Shown here: positions 10,650-20,706 of the stretch, piece after piece | How positions within the stretch are numbered: the stretch's first letter is position 1 | Layout: each line of letters opens with the position of its first letter | Origin: Rhabditoides inermis | Taxonomy: Eukaryota > Nematoda > Chromadorea > Rhabditida > Rhabditidae | NCBI GenBank assembly: GCA_963966185.1 | Contig: CAWZYM010000412.1 | Span: 62,001-126,000, forward strand | DNA length: 64,000 bases | Direction of reading: 5' to 3' | Program-made: the position numbers and the translations under genes | The notes under the pieces: generated by a model | The model's input: only the letters and a program-made list of their open reading frames with translations | Told to the model about the DNA's origin: nothing | Databases searched by the model: none

Positions 10650-11138
10650 GTAAACATATTATGTAAACAAGTAAACAAGTAAACAAATTATGTAAACAAT
10701 CTCGGAAACCTCAATAACTTTGTTAGTTTTCAAGGTAGACACTTCATACTCATACCATAACACAAGTACACAAGTACATTTATGATAGTAAACAACTCAT
10801 GTCAACAAGTAAACAAAGAAGTAAACAACACAATTTATCATTTAAGAGGTATCTAACGTGTACTAGACCATGTACTGAGTTCAAATTTGTTGTTTACATG
10901 AAATGTAAACAAGTAAACAAATTTGTAAACAACTCCAAATCTCATTTAAAAGGTACCTAACGTATATTAGACCGAGTACTGAGTTCATATTTGTTGTTTA
11001 CAAGCGAAGTAAACAAGTAAACAACTTTGTAAACAACTCAGAAGTGTGTTTTTAATGTCTCTAACGTGTAGTATACAAAGTACTCAGTTCGATTTTATTG
11101 TTTATTTGACATGTAAACAAGTAAACAAAAAGTAAACA
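10650..11138 (+). promoter_or_regulatory. Forkhead-type GTAAACA cluster, e5
   Basis: Four successive groups of GTAAACA words, several as direct abutting pairs, with GTTGTTTAC at the left of two groups. Confidence 0.45.
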
Positions 11139-11248
11139 AGTACAATTCTCATCTAATAGATATCTAACGTGTACTATACCAAGTTCTCAGTTCATATTAG
11201 TTGTATAAAGTTATGTTATACGTATTTATTTTAAGGTTATACAGCGGA

Positions 11249-11349
11249 AAGGCGAGCACGCCGAAGGCGCGCGAGCCTTGGAGCAAACGCGGCGCGAAGC
11301 GCCGCCACTAGCGGCCGGAGGCGAGCGAAGCGAGCCTCCGGCCGCTAGT
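11249..11349. other. Three-hairpin terminal cluster of e5
   Basis: Same layout as e2, but hairpin 1 has GCACGCC on its left arm, giving one A-C mismatch. Hairpins 2 and 3 are intact. Confidence 0.82.
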
Positions 11350-11486
11350 CGCCTCTCTCCCCCTAAAATTTCCTATGGTTAAGGTATGTCAGCTGAGGTA
11401 CAGCTCTTACGGAACGAGACTCAGAGATGCCCTTTTAGAGTTAAGGTTCTATGTTCCCTGGGATGTCAGCATAATTCAGACATCTC

Positions 11487-11508
11487 ATTTGCATAATTCC
11501 TTATATGG
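11487..11508 (+). promoter_or_regulatory. Octamer + CArG (CCTTATATGG) site, e6 head
   Basis: ATTTGCAT 11487-11494, 4 bp gap, CCTTATATGG 11499-11508. Confidence 0.4.
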
Positions 11509-11644
11509 GTTCTACGAGAGGGACTTTGGACTTTGACTCGAAAATAGACTTTTCACTATAACTCAATAACGAATTGAGGTAGACAGTTCATATTCACACC
11601 ATACAACAACCTAACTAAGACAAAACTTTTAGTAAAGATATTAT

Positions 11645-11913
11645 GTAAACAAGTAAACAAGTAAACAAATTATGTAAACAATCTCGGAAACCTTAATAAC
11701 TTTGTTAGTTTGCAATGTAGACACTTCATACTCATACCATAACACAAGTACACAAGTACATTTATGATAGTAAACAACTCATGTCAACAAGTAAACAAAG
11801 AAGTAAACAACACAATTTTTCATTTAAGAGGTATCTAACGTGTACTAGACCATGTACTGAGTTCAAATTTGTTGTTTACATGAAATGTAAACAAGTAAAC
11901 AAATTTGTAAACA
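11645..11913 (+). promoter_or_regulatory. Forkhead-type GTAAACA cluster, e6
   Basis: Several GTAAACA words in three groups, nearly identical to the first part of the e5 cluster. Confidence 0.45.
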
Positions 11914-12023
11914 ACTCCAAATCTCATTTAAAAGGTACCTAACGTGTACTAGACCAAGTACTGAGTTCAGAATTGTTGTTTGAAATTATGTTATGAGTAT
12001 ATATTTAGAGGTTTTAGAGCGGA

Positions 12024-12124
12024 AAGGCGAGCGCGCCGAAGGCGCGCGAGCCTTGGAGCAAACGCGGCGCGAAGCGCCGCCACTAGCGGCCGGAGGCGAG
12101 CGAAGCGAGCCTCCGGCCGCTAGT
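12024..12124. other. Three-hairpin terminal cluster of e6
   Basis: Same three hairpins as e2, all arms intact, CTAG ending at 12123. Confidence 0.85.
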
Positions 12125-12628
12125 CGCTAGTATGTGTAAAATGCCCTATGGTGTCTGTCCATACATCGCTCTACCGCGCCACCCACTACTCCTATCTAGC
12201 CAAACGTGACATCGATCCGATGGTCTCGGTCCCGAGATGCAGGATTCCAATTTTCAGATTTTTATCTATCATATCCGCGGAGCTATAAGCTCCAGAAAGT
12301 CCGACGAAATAGCGCGTAATCAGAGAGAGTCAGACAGAAAACAGGCGAAATAGTGTGTGAGGCGAGGAGACGGGTCACTGGCGAATCGGCTGCGGCGAGT
12401 AGACCTTACAAGAACGAGCACTGCGGATCGCAGACTTCAGCTATCGAAAAACGGTTTCGACGTCACTCCTCTACACTCCCTCACCTACAAATCTGCCCGT
12501 AATCTTTTTATAACTCCTCCTGGTTTCCTTTCACGAAGTGATTTAGTCGAGGCGAGGCGACACCAAACAGTTGTCGCGGGCTGTTCAAGAAAACTAGGCA
12601 ACCGTGTAAGGTCTCCCTTTACTACAAC

Positions 12629-12669
12629 ATGCAAATAGGTGGCCACTACACTTCTACCAAAATTTGCAT
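12629..12669. promoter_or_regulatory. Inverted pair of octamer motifs in class II head
   Basis: ATGCAAAT at 12629-12636 and its reverse complement ATTTGCAT at 12662-12669, 25 bp apart. The same pair is at 23681-23721 in e12 and in most class II heads. In e11, e13, e17, e18 and e21 the left word has changed to ATGCATAT. Confidence 0.35.
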
Positions 12670-12975
12670 CTTTTTGTGACCTCTGACACCCGCTATCAAT
12701 TAAATTCCTCTAATCGACGCCACTTTATTGCCCCGCGACGAGAGAGTGTGGCGAGGTGAGAGTGCGCCAGCTGCCAGTCTGTCTGCTGTTAGAGAAAAAG
12801 ACAGTCAATTGTGCAAATGAGCGAGAACATCACCACGCACTACGAAACAGCTCACCACACTCCATCAAACTGTGCGATTTCTATTTTCTGAGCACATACA
12901 ATAAAACATTACTATATGCACTCACGTCATTCTATATTCAATCAGGGAAGTGAGGCGAGGCGAAATACTAAGTAA

Positions 12976-13165
12976 CCTCCTTTTCTCATCCCTCTTCTTT
13001 TCTTATCCCTCTCTTTTTCGTCTCTCTCCCCTCTCTCTTTCTTCTCTCTCTCTCCCTCTCTCCGTCTCTCCCTCTCTCCCCTCTCTCTTTCTTCTCTCTC
13101 TCTCCCTCTCTCCGTCTCTCCCTCTCTCCCTCTCTTCCTCTCTCTCTCTATCTCTCTATCTCTCT
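12976..13165 (+). repeat. Pyrimidine (CT)n tract of e7
   Basis: Almost pure C/T on the + strand, with an internal direct repeat of about 60 bp. It contains TTTTCTCATCCCTCTC-like words shared by every class II unit. Confidence 0.88.
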
Positions 13166-13261
13166 TTTATTTTATAATATTAGACCAGTGATAACTATAA
13201 ATTATACTTGGATCTATAACAAATAATAATTGTCAACCAGCTACTGATAGGCTTTTACCGC

Positions 13262-15500
13262 GGAGTGTGCCGGAGCGCCTTCTATGTGCATACGAGAGAG
13301 TAAACGATCAGAGAGTCGAAGAAAATTCATATCAGTAGCAGTGATCAATATATTCTTTTTTTTACTGATCTACTGATATACGTTGACCGCGAAGGCGCGC
13401 GAAGCGTGCCGGAGCGCTTTCTATGTGCATACGAGAAAGTGAACGATCAGAGAGTCGAAGAAAATTCATATCAGTAGCAGTGATCAATATATTCTTTTTT
13501 TTTACTGATCTACTGATATACGTTGACCGCGAAGGCGCGCGAAGCGTGCCGGAGCGCTTTCTATGTGCATACGAGAAAGTGAACGATTAGAGAGTCGGAG
13601 AAAATGCATATTAGTAGCAGTGATCAATATAATCTTATTTTTACTGATCTACTGATATACTTTGACCGCGTAGGCGCGCGAAGCGTGCCGGAGCGCTTTC
13701 TATGTGCATACGAGACAGTGAACGATCAGAGAGTCGGAGAAAATGCATATCAGTAGCAGTGATCAATATATTCTTATTATTACTGATCTACTGATCGGCT
13801 TTGACCGCGGAGGCGCGCGAAGCGTGCCGAAGCGCTTTCTATGTGCATACGAGAGAGTGAAATATCAGAGAGTAAGTAGGAGAAAATGCATATCAGTAGC
13901 AGTGATCAAAATATACTTATTTTTACTGATCTACTGATCGACTTTGACCGCGGAGGCGCGTGGAGCGTGCCGGAGCGCTTTCTATGTGCATACGAGAGAG
14001 TGAAAGATCAGAGAGTCGGAGAAAATTCATATCAGTAGCAGTGATCAATGCATTCTTACTATTACTGATCTACTGATATATTTTGACCGCGGAGGCGCGC
14101 GGAGCGTGCCGGAGCGCTTTCTATGTGCATACGAGAGAGTGAAAGATCAGAGAGTCGGAGAAAATTCATATCAGTAGCAGTGATCAATGCATTCTTACTA
14201 TTACTGATCTACTGATATATTTTGACCGCGGAGGCGCGCGGAGCGTGCCGGAGCGCTTTCTATGTGCATACGAGAGAGTGAAAGATCAGAGATTCGGAGA
14301 AAATTCATATCAGTAGCAGTGATCAATATATTCTTATTATTACTGATCTACTGATAGGCTTTGACCGCGGAGGCGCGCGGAGCGTGCCGGAGCGCTTTCT
14401 ATGTGCATACGAGAAAGTGAACGATCAGAGAGTCGGAGAAAATTCATATCAGTAGCAGTGATCAATGCATTCTTACTAATACTGATCTACTGATATATTT
14501 TGACCGCGGAGGCGCGCGGAGCGTGCCGGAGCGCTTTCTATGTGCATACGAGAGAAAGAAAGATCAGAGAGTCGGAGAAAATTCATATCAGTAGTAGTGA
14601 TCAATGCATTCTTACTACTACTGATCTACTGATATATTTTGACCGCGGAGGCGCGCGGAGCGTGCCGGAGCGCTTTCTATGTGCATACGAGAAAGTGAAC
14701 GATCAGAGAGTCGGAGAAAATTCATATCAGTAGCAGTGATCAATGCATTCTTACTATTACTGATCTACTGATAGAATTTGACCGCAGAGGCGCGCGGAGC
14801 GTACCGGAGCGCTTTCTATGTGCATACGAGAGAGTGAAAGATCAGAGAGTCGGAGAAAATTCATATCAGTAGCAGTGATCAATGCATTCTTACTATTACT
14901 GATCTACTAATATATTTTGACCGCGGAGGCGCGCGGAGCGTGCCGGAGCGCTTTCTATGTGCATACGAGAAAGTGAACGATCAGAGAGTCGGAGAAAATT
15001 CATATCAGTAGCAGTGATCAATGCATTCTTACTATTACTGATCTACTGATAGAATTTGACCGCGGAGGCGCGCGGAGCGTGCCGGAGCGGTTTCTATGTG
15101 CATACGAGAGAGTGAAAGATCAGAGAGTCGGAGAAAATTCATATCAGTAGCAGTGATCAATGCATTCTTACTATTACTGATCTACTGATATATTTTGACC
15201 GCGGAGGCGCGCGGAGCGTGCCGGAGCGCTTTCTATGTGCATACGAGAGAGTGAAATATCAGAGAGTCGGAGAGAATACATATCAGTAACAGTGATCAAT
15301 ATATTCTCATTATTACTGATCTACTGATCGGCTTTGACCGCGGAGGCTCGCGAAGCGTGCCGGAGCGCTTTCTATGTGCAAACGAGAAAGTGAGAGATCA
15401 GAGAGTCGGAAAAAAAACATATCAGTATCAGTGATCATTATATTGTGATTTTTTATTACTGATCTACTGATAGGCTCGGACAGCGGAGCGTGCCGGACCG
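13262..15500 (+). repeat. 139-bp monomer array, e7 (about 16 copies)
   Basis: Monomer landmarks in order: TTTGACCGCGGAGG, GCGCGC-GNA-GCGTGCC, TCTATGTGCATACGAGA, GATCAGAGAGTCGGAGAAAA, CATATCAGTAGCAGTGATCA, an AT-rich loop, and TACTGATCTACTGAT. Two imperfect inverted repeats are built into each monomer (the GNA hairpin and TATCAGTAG...CTACTGATA). Confidence 0.9.
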
Positions 15501-15753
15501 CCTTCTATGAGCAAGGTAAATACATCTGTAGAAAAGCAGTCAACCAGATACTATCAACCAGATAGACGGTGACACTTTCTACTTATTTAAAATTACTGAA
15601 AAAAATAAAGAAAGAACTAAAGATCAGTCATCTACTGGAAGACTGACAACAGCACTTCTAGCACAGCTCCTAATAGCACTTCCAGAGCACCTATCAAGTC
15701 AATCTATATATCAATCGATAGATAATTTTCTCCTCTATTTTATACCTATAATT

Positions 15754-15774
15754 CTAGCGCGCGAAGCGCGCTAG
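15754..15774. other. Terminal GAA hairpin of e7
   Basis: 9-bp stem CTAGCGCGC, loop GAA, GCGCGCTAG. It includes the heptamer GCGAAGC. The next unit begins TCACCC at 15775. Confidence 0.9.
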
Positions 15775-16088
15775 TCACCCGCCCACCCCCTATAAATTAT
15801 GCTATGGTGTCTGACCTTCCGCGGTTGTATCTCAAGTTGTAGTGATCATTGGGGGTTGAGGTATGGAAATTAGATCCTAGGTGGTCACCGCACGCAATCG
15901 TTCACCTGTGGTGTTATTACGATGTTTCCTTATATGGGTTCTCCCTAGAAAATTTGCATATTTGAGAACATAGAATCTGAGAGATGGCCAGTTCTATGCA
16001 AACTATGCTTCGTTTTCGAGCTATTGATATGCCCTTTTAGGATTAGGGTACTGTAGGGTCGGTGATTGAAATTTTGATGTATGATCTC

Positions 16089-16110
16089 ATTTGCATATTT
16101 CCAAATATGG
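16089..16110 (+). promoter_or_regulatory. Octamer + CArG (CCAAATATGG) site, e8
   Basis: ATTTGCAT 16089-16096, 4 bp gap, CCAAATATGG 16101-16110. Confidence 0.4.
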
Positions 16111-16194
16111 TAATGTCGTATCTTGGTCAGTTTTGATGCCAAAAAGTCCAAACTTGGTATGTGACCTGGAGGCAAGTCAGCGATGTTGTTGTTT

Positions 16195-16545
16195 ACATGT
16201 TTGTCAACAAGTAAACAACTTTGTAAACAAATCAAAAGTTTGTTCTGAAGGTATCTAAGATGATGTAGACTTGAAGGCGAGTTCAAAAATGTTGTTTACA
16301 GATGATGTAAACAAGTAAACAACTTTGTAAACAACCTGAAAATGTGTTTTGAAGATGTCAAATGTTTATTAACATTATTGGTGAGTTCGAAAATGTTGTT
16401 TACAGATGTTGTAAACAAGTAAACAAGTGTGTAAACAACCTGTAAACGTGTTTCAAAGGTGTATAACGTGTAGTTGACTTGAAGGCGAGTTAAAAAATGT
16501 TGTTTACAAAAAGTGTAAACAAGTAAACAAATTTGTAAACAACGT
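16195..16545 (+). promoter_or_regulatory. Forkhead-type GTAAACA cluster, e8
   Basis: Four groups, each TTGTTTAC followed by GTAAACAAGTAAACAA and GTAAACAAC, spaced about 100 bp. Confidence 0.45.
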
Positions 16546-16673
16546 TCAATTGTCTTCATTTTTGGCATTCTGTCTTGAAATGTACTTCTTAGTTAGATTA
16601 GAGGTTTGTGGACATATTTTAGTTCTGAAAGTAGATTTTATTTATGATTTCAGTTTTGATGTTTGAGTGTTGA

Positions 16674-16726
16674 GGCCGCCGAAGGCGGCCCTAGCCCGAG
16701 CGGCGCGCCAGCGCCGCGAGGGCTAG
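16674..16726. other. Two-hairpin terminal cluster of e8
   Basis: Hairpin 1 (16674-16690): GGCCGCC, GAA, GGCGGCC. Hairpin 2 (16691-16726): CTAGCCC, GA, GCGGCGC, tetraloop GCCA, GCGCCGC, GA, GGGCTAG. In e10 the right-hand GA is TC, making the stem fully Watson-Crick. Confidence 0.85.
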
Positions 16727-17040
16727 TCACTCGCCCACCCCCTATAAATTATGCTATGGTGTCTGACCTTCCGCGGTTGTATCTCAAGTTGTAGTGATCA
16801 TTGGGGGTTGAGGTATGGAAATTAGATCCTAGGTGGTCACCGCACGCAATCGTTCACCTGTGGTGTTATTACGATGTTTCCTTATATGGGTTCTCCCTAG
16901 AAAATTTGCATATTTGAGAACATAGAATCTGAGAGATGGCCAGTTCTATGCAAACTATGCTTCGTTTTCGAGCTATTGATATGCCCTTTTAGGATTAGGG
17001 TACTGTAGGGTCGGTGATTGAAATTTTGATGTATGATCTC

Positions 17041-17062
17041 ATTTGCATATTTCCAAATATGG
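17041..17062 (+). promoter_or_regulatory. Octamer + CArG (CCAAATATGG) site, e9
   Basis: ATTTGCAT 17041-17048, 4 bp gap, CCAAATATGG 17053-17062. Confidence 0.4.
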
Positions 17063-17144
17063 TAATGTCGTATCTTGGTCAGTTTTGATGCCAAAAAGTC
17101 CAAACTTGGTATGTGACCTGGAGGCAAGTCAGCGATGTTGTTGT

Positions 17145-18180
17145 TTACATGTTTGTCAACAAGTAAACAACTTTGTAAACAAATCAAAAGTTTGTTCTGA
17201 AGGTATCTAAGATGATGTAGACTTGGAGGCAAGTTCAAAAATGTTGTTTACAGAAGATGTAAACAAGTAAACAACTTTGTAAACAACCTGAAAATGTGTT
17301 TCAAAGATGTCAGATGTTTAGTGACATTCTTGGTGAGTTCAAAAAAGTTGTTTACAGTTGTTGTAAACAAGTGAACAAATATGTAAACAACCTGAAAACG
17401 TGTTTCAAAGGTGTATAACGTGCAGTAGACTTGGAGGCGAGTTCAAAAATGTTGTTTACGTAAAGTGTAAACAAGTAAACAAATTTGTAAACAACGTTCA
17501 ATTGTCTTCATTTTTGGTATTTCGTATTGTTATCAGTACCTTAACACCTTTTACTGTGAATTTTTCCAGATTTTTATCTAATTTTTGAATTTTAATTTTA
17601 TTTTAAAATTTCACTTTTAATTACTCAGAATCACATTCATTTTAATAATTTGGTTCGTTTTTGAGCGAAAAGGTTCAAACTCGGTACAGGTAACAAATAA
17701 ACAAGTTCAATTTTTTTGGTAAACAACAACAGTAAACAAGTAAACAAATAAGTAAACAACTCCAAATCTCATTTTTAAGGTATCTAACGTGTACTAGACC
17801 AAGTACTGAGATCAGATTTGTTGTTTACAACTGAAGTAAACAAGTAAACAAGTATGTAAACAACTCAGAAAGGTAGTTTAAAGGTCTCTAACATGTAGTA
17901 CACAAATTACTGAGTTCGATTTTGTTGTTTGTTTCTGATGTAAACAAGTAAACAAATAAATAAACAACTTCAAATCTCATTTTAAAGGTATCTAACGTGT
18001 ACTAGACCAAGTACTGCGTTCATATTTGTTGTTTACAAGTGAAGTAAACAAGTAAACAAGTTTGTAAACAACTCAGAAATTTGTTTTAAAGGGTCTCTAA
18101 CGTGCAGTATACAAAGTACTCAGTTCGATTTTATTGTTTATTCAAACATACAAACAAGTAAACAAAAAAGTAAACAAGTA
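17145..18180 (+). promoter_or_regulatory. Long forkhead-type GTAAACA region, e9
   Basis: Groups of GTAAACA words before and after a gap of about 210 bp (17490-17700). The second part has the GTACTAGACCAAGTACTGAG spacer text of e4, the first part the e8 text. Confidence 0.45.
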
Positions 18181-18286
18181 CAAATCTGATTTAATAGGTA
18201 TCTAACGTGTACTAGACTGGGTACTGAGTCCAGATTTGTTGTTTAAAGTTATGTTATAGGTAAATATTTAGAGGTTATACAGCGGA

Positions 18287-18387
18287 AAGGCGAGCGCGCC
18301 GAAGGCGCGCGAGCCTTGGAGCGAACGCGGCGCGAAGCGCCGCCACTAGCGGCCGGAGGCGAGCGAAGCGAGCCTCCGGCCGCTAGT
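18287..18387. other. Three-hairpin terminal cluster of e9
   Basis: Same as e2 with all arms intact; CTAG ends at 18386 and the next unit begins TCACCCC. Confidence 0.85.
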
Positions 18388-18697
18388 CACCCCCCCCGCC
18401 CCTATAAATTATGCTATGGAGTTTGTTTGTCTGTCTGTCCGCGGTCATATCTCAAGTTGTAGTAATCGTTTGGGGTTGAGGTATGGAACTTAGACCTTAG
18501 GTGGTGACCGCTCTGCAAATTTTACCTGGGGTCGTGATTTGACGTTTCCTTATATGGGTTGACCAAAACTCTGATGGACATAGAAGAAATTTTAAGCACT
18601 TTTTATGTAAACTATGCTTCGTTTTCGAGCTACTGAGATGCCCTTTTGGGGTTAAGGTACTGTATGGCCGAGAAGTTAAGTTTTGATTTTTGACCTC

Positions 18698-18719
18698 ATT
18701 TGCATATCCCCAAATATGG
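18698..18719 (+). promoter_or_regulatory. Octamer + CArG (CCAAATATGG) site, e10
   Basis: ATTTGCAT 18698-18705, 4 bp gap, CCAAATATGG 18710-18719. Confidence 0.4.
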
Positions 18720-18799
18720 TAATGCTGTATCTCGGTCAGTTTGCTATGCTGAAGAGTGCAAACTTGGTATGTGACCTGGAGGCAAGTCAGCGATGTTGT

Positions 18800-18950
18800 T
18801 GTTTACATGTTTGTCAACGAGTAAACAAGTTTGTAAACAAATTTAAAACTTGTTCTGAAGGTATCTAAGGTTATGTAGACTTGAAGGCGAATTCAAATTT
18901 TTTTTTTACAGATGATGTAAACAAGTAAACAACTTTGTAAACAACGTTTA
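18800..18950 (+). promoter_or_regulatory. Forkhead-type GTAAACA cluster, e10
   Basis: Two short groups: GTTTACATG with GTAAACAAG, then GTAAACAAGTAAACAAC with GTAAACAAC. Confidence 0.4.
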
Positions 18951-19075
18951 TTTGTTTTCGTTTTTGGTGTACTGCAATGTAATGTAGTTCTTAGTTAGAT
19001 CAGAGGTTTATTGACATGATTTCCGCTCTGAATTTAGAGTTGAAGTTTGTTTTCAGTTTCATGATTGAGTGTTGA

Positions 19076-19128
19076 GGCCGCCGAAGGCGGCCCTAGCCCG
19101 AGCGGCGCGCCAGCGCCGCTCGGGCTAG
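19076..19128. other. Two-hairpin terminal cluster of e10, fully paired version
   Basis: Hairpin 1 (19076-19092): GGCCGCC, GAA, GGCGGCC. Hairpin 2 (19093-19128): a 16-bp perfect stem CTAGCCCGAGCGGCGC with loop GCCA. The two positions that form GA/GA in e8 are GA/TC here. Confidence 0.87.
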
Positions 19129-20019
19129 TCGCAGCGCCGCTGCGCCGCTCTGGCTAAATGTCCTATGGTGTCCGTCCGTCCGTCTCTCCACAAGGCCCAC
19201 CGACGTATGGATTGCTACAAATTTGACATCTTCTTGAAGCCCTCGATCTGGAGATGCGGTATAAAATAGAGGTTTTTGATAACTCTCCTCTCCGCGGACT
19301 TATAAGGCAAAACGTGACGGTTAGACAATCCGGCGAAATAGACTGCAAAAAGGCAAGAGTCAGACACTGAGCGACGGAATAGTGTGTCAATGATGAGAGG
19401 GAAAAGAAAGGCGGGGCCACAATTTATGCCTCTTTGAGTATACCTTACAAGAACGATAACTGCGAATCGCAGACTTCAGCTTTCGAAAAACGATTTCGAT
19501 GTCACTCCTCTACACTCCCTTACCTACAAATCTGCCCGTAATCTTTTTATAACTCTTTCTGGTTAGCTTTCACGAAGTGATTTAATCGAGGCGAGGCGAG
19601 ACCAAACATTTGTCGCGGGCTGTTTAAGAAAACTAGGCAATCGTGTAAGGTCTCCCTTTACTACAACATGCATATAGGTGGCCACTACACTTCTACCGAA
19701 ATTTGCATCATTTTTGTGACCTCTGACGCCCGCTATCAATTAAATTCCTCTAATCGACGTCGTTTTATTGCCCCGCGACGAGAGAGTGTGGCGAGGTGAG
19801 AGTGCGCCAGCTGCCAGTCTGTCTGCTGTTAGAGAAAGAGACAGTCAATTGTGCAAATGAGCGAGAACATCACCATGCACTACAAAACAGCTAACCACAC
19901 TCCAAAAAACTGCGCTAATTTTATTTTTTGAGCAAATACTATAAAATATTACTATATGCACTCACGTCATTCTATATTCAATCAGGGAAGTGAGGCGAGG
20001 CGTAATACATGTAACCTCC

Positions 20020-20113
20020 TTTTCTCATCCCTCTCCTTTTCTCATCCCTCTCTTTCTCGTCTCTCTTTCTCTTTCTTTCTCTCTTTCTCTCTTTCTCTCC
20101 CTCTCTCCCTCTC

Positions 20114-20162
<49 letters not shown>

Positions 20163-20173
20163 CTCTCTCTCTT
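20020..20173 (+). repeat. Pyrimidine (CT)n tract of e11
   Basis: Nearly pure C/T on the + strand. It is longer than the matching tract in e17, mostly by (CT)n units. Confidence 0.88.
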
Positions 20174-20343
20174 GTCGCATCAACATACAAACACAAGCCA
20201 AGTATTTACAGGTCTTCATTTATCTCATATATCATAAACATCACATCACCTGGTTATAACAATCACCAGGCTGAGCATCACAATGGCGAAGCGATCACTA
20301 CATGTATGCGCTACGGGGATGATGAGATCACGTGTAGTACGGT

Positions 20344-20706
20344 GTGAAAATAAGAAAGGACTATGAACAGATCATGGATAGACTATGGAGACTATATATA
20401 GGATTAGGACACTATGAAGAGGTTGCCGAGGGGGAGATGACAGTGAGGAACGATTGCATCTTATGTGGTCAATACCGGAGACTCACAAACAATCAAGGGA
20501 CAGGGTCAACCACAAAACCTGAGTGGAGACAAAACAACTCAACCACAATACCAGAGTGGGAGACACTAGAATCATACAAGATTCTACAGGGGAAACATAC
20601 ACTCACTTTACCGGGTCATCTCCTTCCACTCGAGCACCATGCTCTCCTGGCGACAGGTTCATATCCAATATCGTGCTCGTATAGCTGTCGACAGATTCAT
20701 TCTTGA
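20344..20706 (+). other. Unrecognised 120-codon open frame inside the insertion
   Basis: Open for 120 codons with a CxxC-like NDCILC and an imperfect internal repeat (TKPEW / TIPEW) that comes from a DNA repeat of about 33 bp. It has no family signature, signal peptide or membrane segment, and partly overlaps the minus-strand fragment. It may be coding debris of the inserted element or chance. Identical frame at 39825-40187. Confidence 0.2.

Larger units (their letters stand above)
10365..11348 (+). mobile_element. Unit e5 (class I)
   Basis: 984 bp. TCGCCTCTCTC start, octamer-CArG site, forkhead cluster and a three-hairpin end. The 5' two thirds are closely similar to e6. Confidence 0.6.
11349..12123 (+). 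mobile_element. Unit e6 (class I)
   Basis: 775 bp, one of the shortest units. The head has GGTTAAGG instead of the usual GTGTC after CCTATG, then the octamer-CArG site, a forkhead cluster and a three-hairpin end. It is followed directly by the first class II unit. Confidence 0.6.
12124..15774 (+). mobile_element. Unit e7 (class II)
   Basis: 3,651 bp. Head 12124-12970 (TCGCTAG start, TATGGTGTC at 12147-12155), pyrimidine tract about 12976-13165, a linker with TTGTCAACCAGCTACTGATAG, 139-bp monomers about 13262-15500, conserved tail, and a GAA hairpin at 15754-15774. A frame of about 93 codons is open at 12357-12638 in the head. It matches no family I know, and the equivalent frame has a stop in e11, e17 and e21. 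Confidence 0.6.
15775..16726 (+). mobile_element. Unit e8 (class I, TCACCC subfamily)
   Basis: 952 bp. The head starts TCACCCGCCCACCCCC and has TATGGTGTC at 15803-15811. CCTTATATGG at 15928-15937 has no octamer beside it. An octamer with CCAAATATGG lies in the middle, then forkhead clusters, and the end is a two-hairpin cluster of a different type from e2. The first 780 bp or so are repeated at the start of e9 at an offset of exactly 952. Confidence 0.6.
16727..18386 (+). mobile_element. Unit e9 (mosaic: e8-type 5', e2-type 3')
   Basis: 1,660 bp. 16727 to about 17510 is nearly identical to e8, including CCTTATATGG at 16880-16889. From about 17510 it becomes the AT-rich block and forkhead groups of the e2/e4 family, and it ends with their three-hairpin cluster. 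This is a recombinant between two subfamilies. Confidence 0.6.
18387..19128 (+). mobile_element. Unit e10 (class I, TCACCC subfamily)
   Basis: 742 bp, the shortest unit. It has CCTTATATGG at 18548-18557, an octamer-CArG pair, a forkhead group and a two-hairpin end. Last class I unit before the long class II run. Confidence 0.6.

Noticed and set aside
12440..12480. GGTTTCGAC-like word in class II heads as a pol III B box (SINE or tRNA-derived head)
   Set aside because: It has an extra base relative to GGTTCGANTCC, and I found no convincing A box or tRNA fold.
12357..12638. Conserved frame of 82-93 codons in class II heads (for example 12357, 23409, 25982, 29168, 46132, 50774, 62202)
   Set aside because: Changes between copies are often amino-acid changing, and the e11, e17 and e21 lineage has an in-frame stop. 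No known family. More likely conserved as DNA.
19163..19420. 85-codon minus-strand frame in heads of e11, e17 and e21
   Set aside because: Occurs only in one lineage, has no domain, and overlaps the conserved non-coding head.
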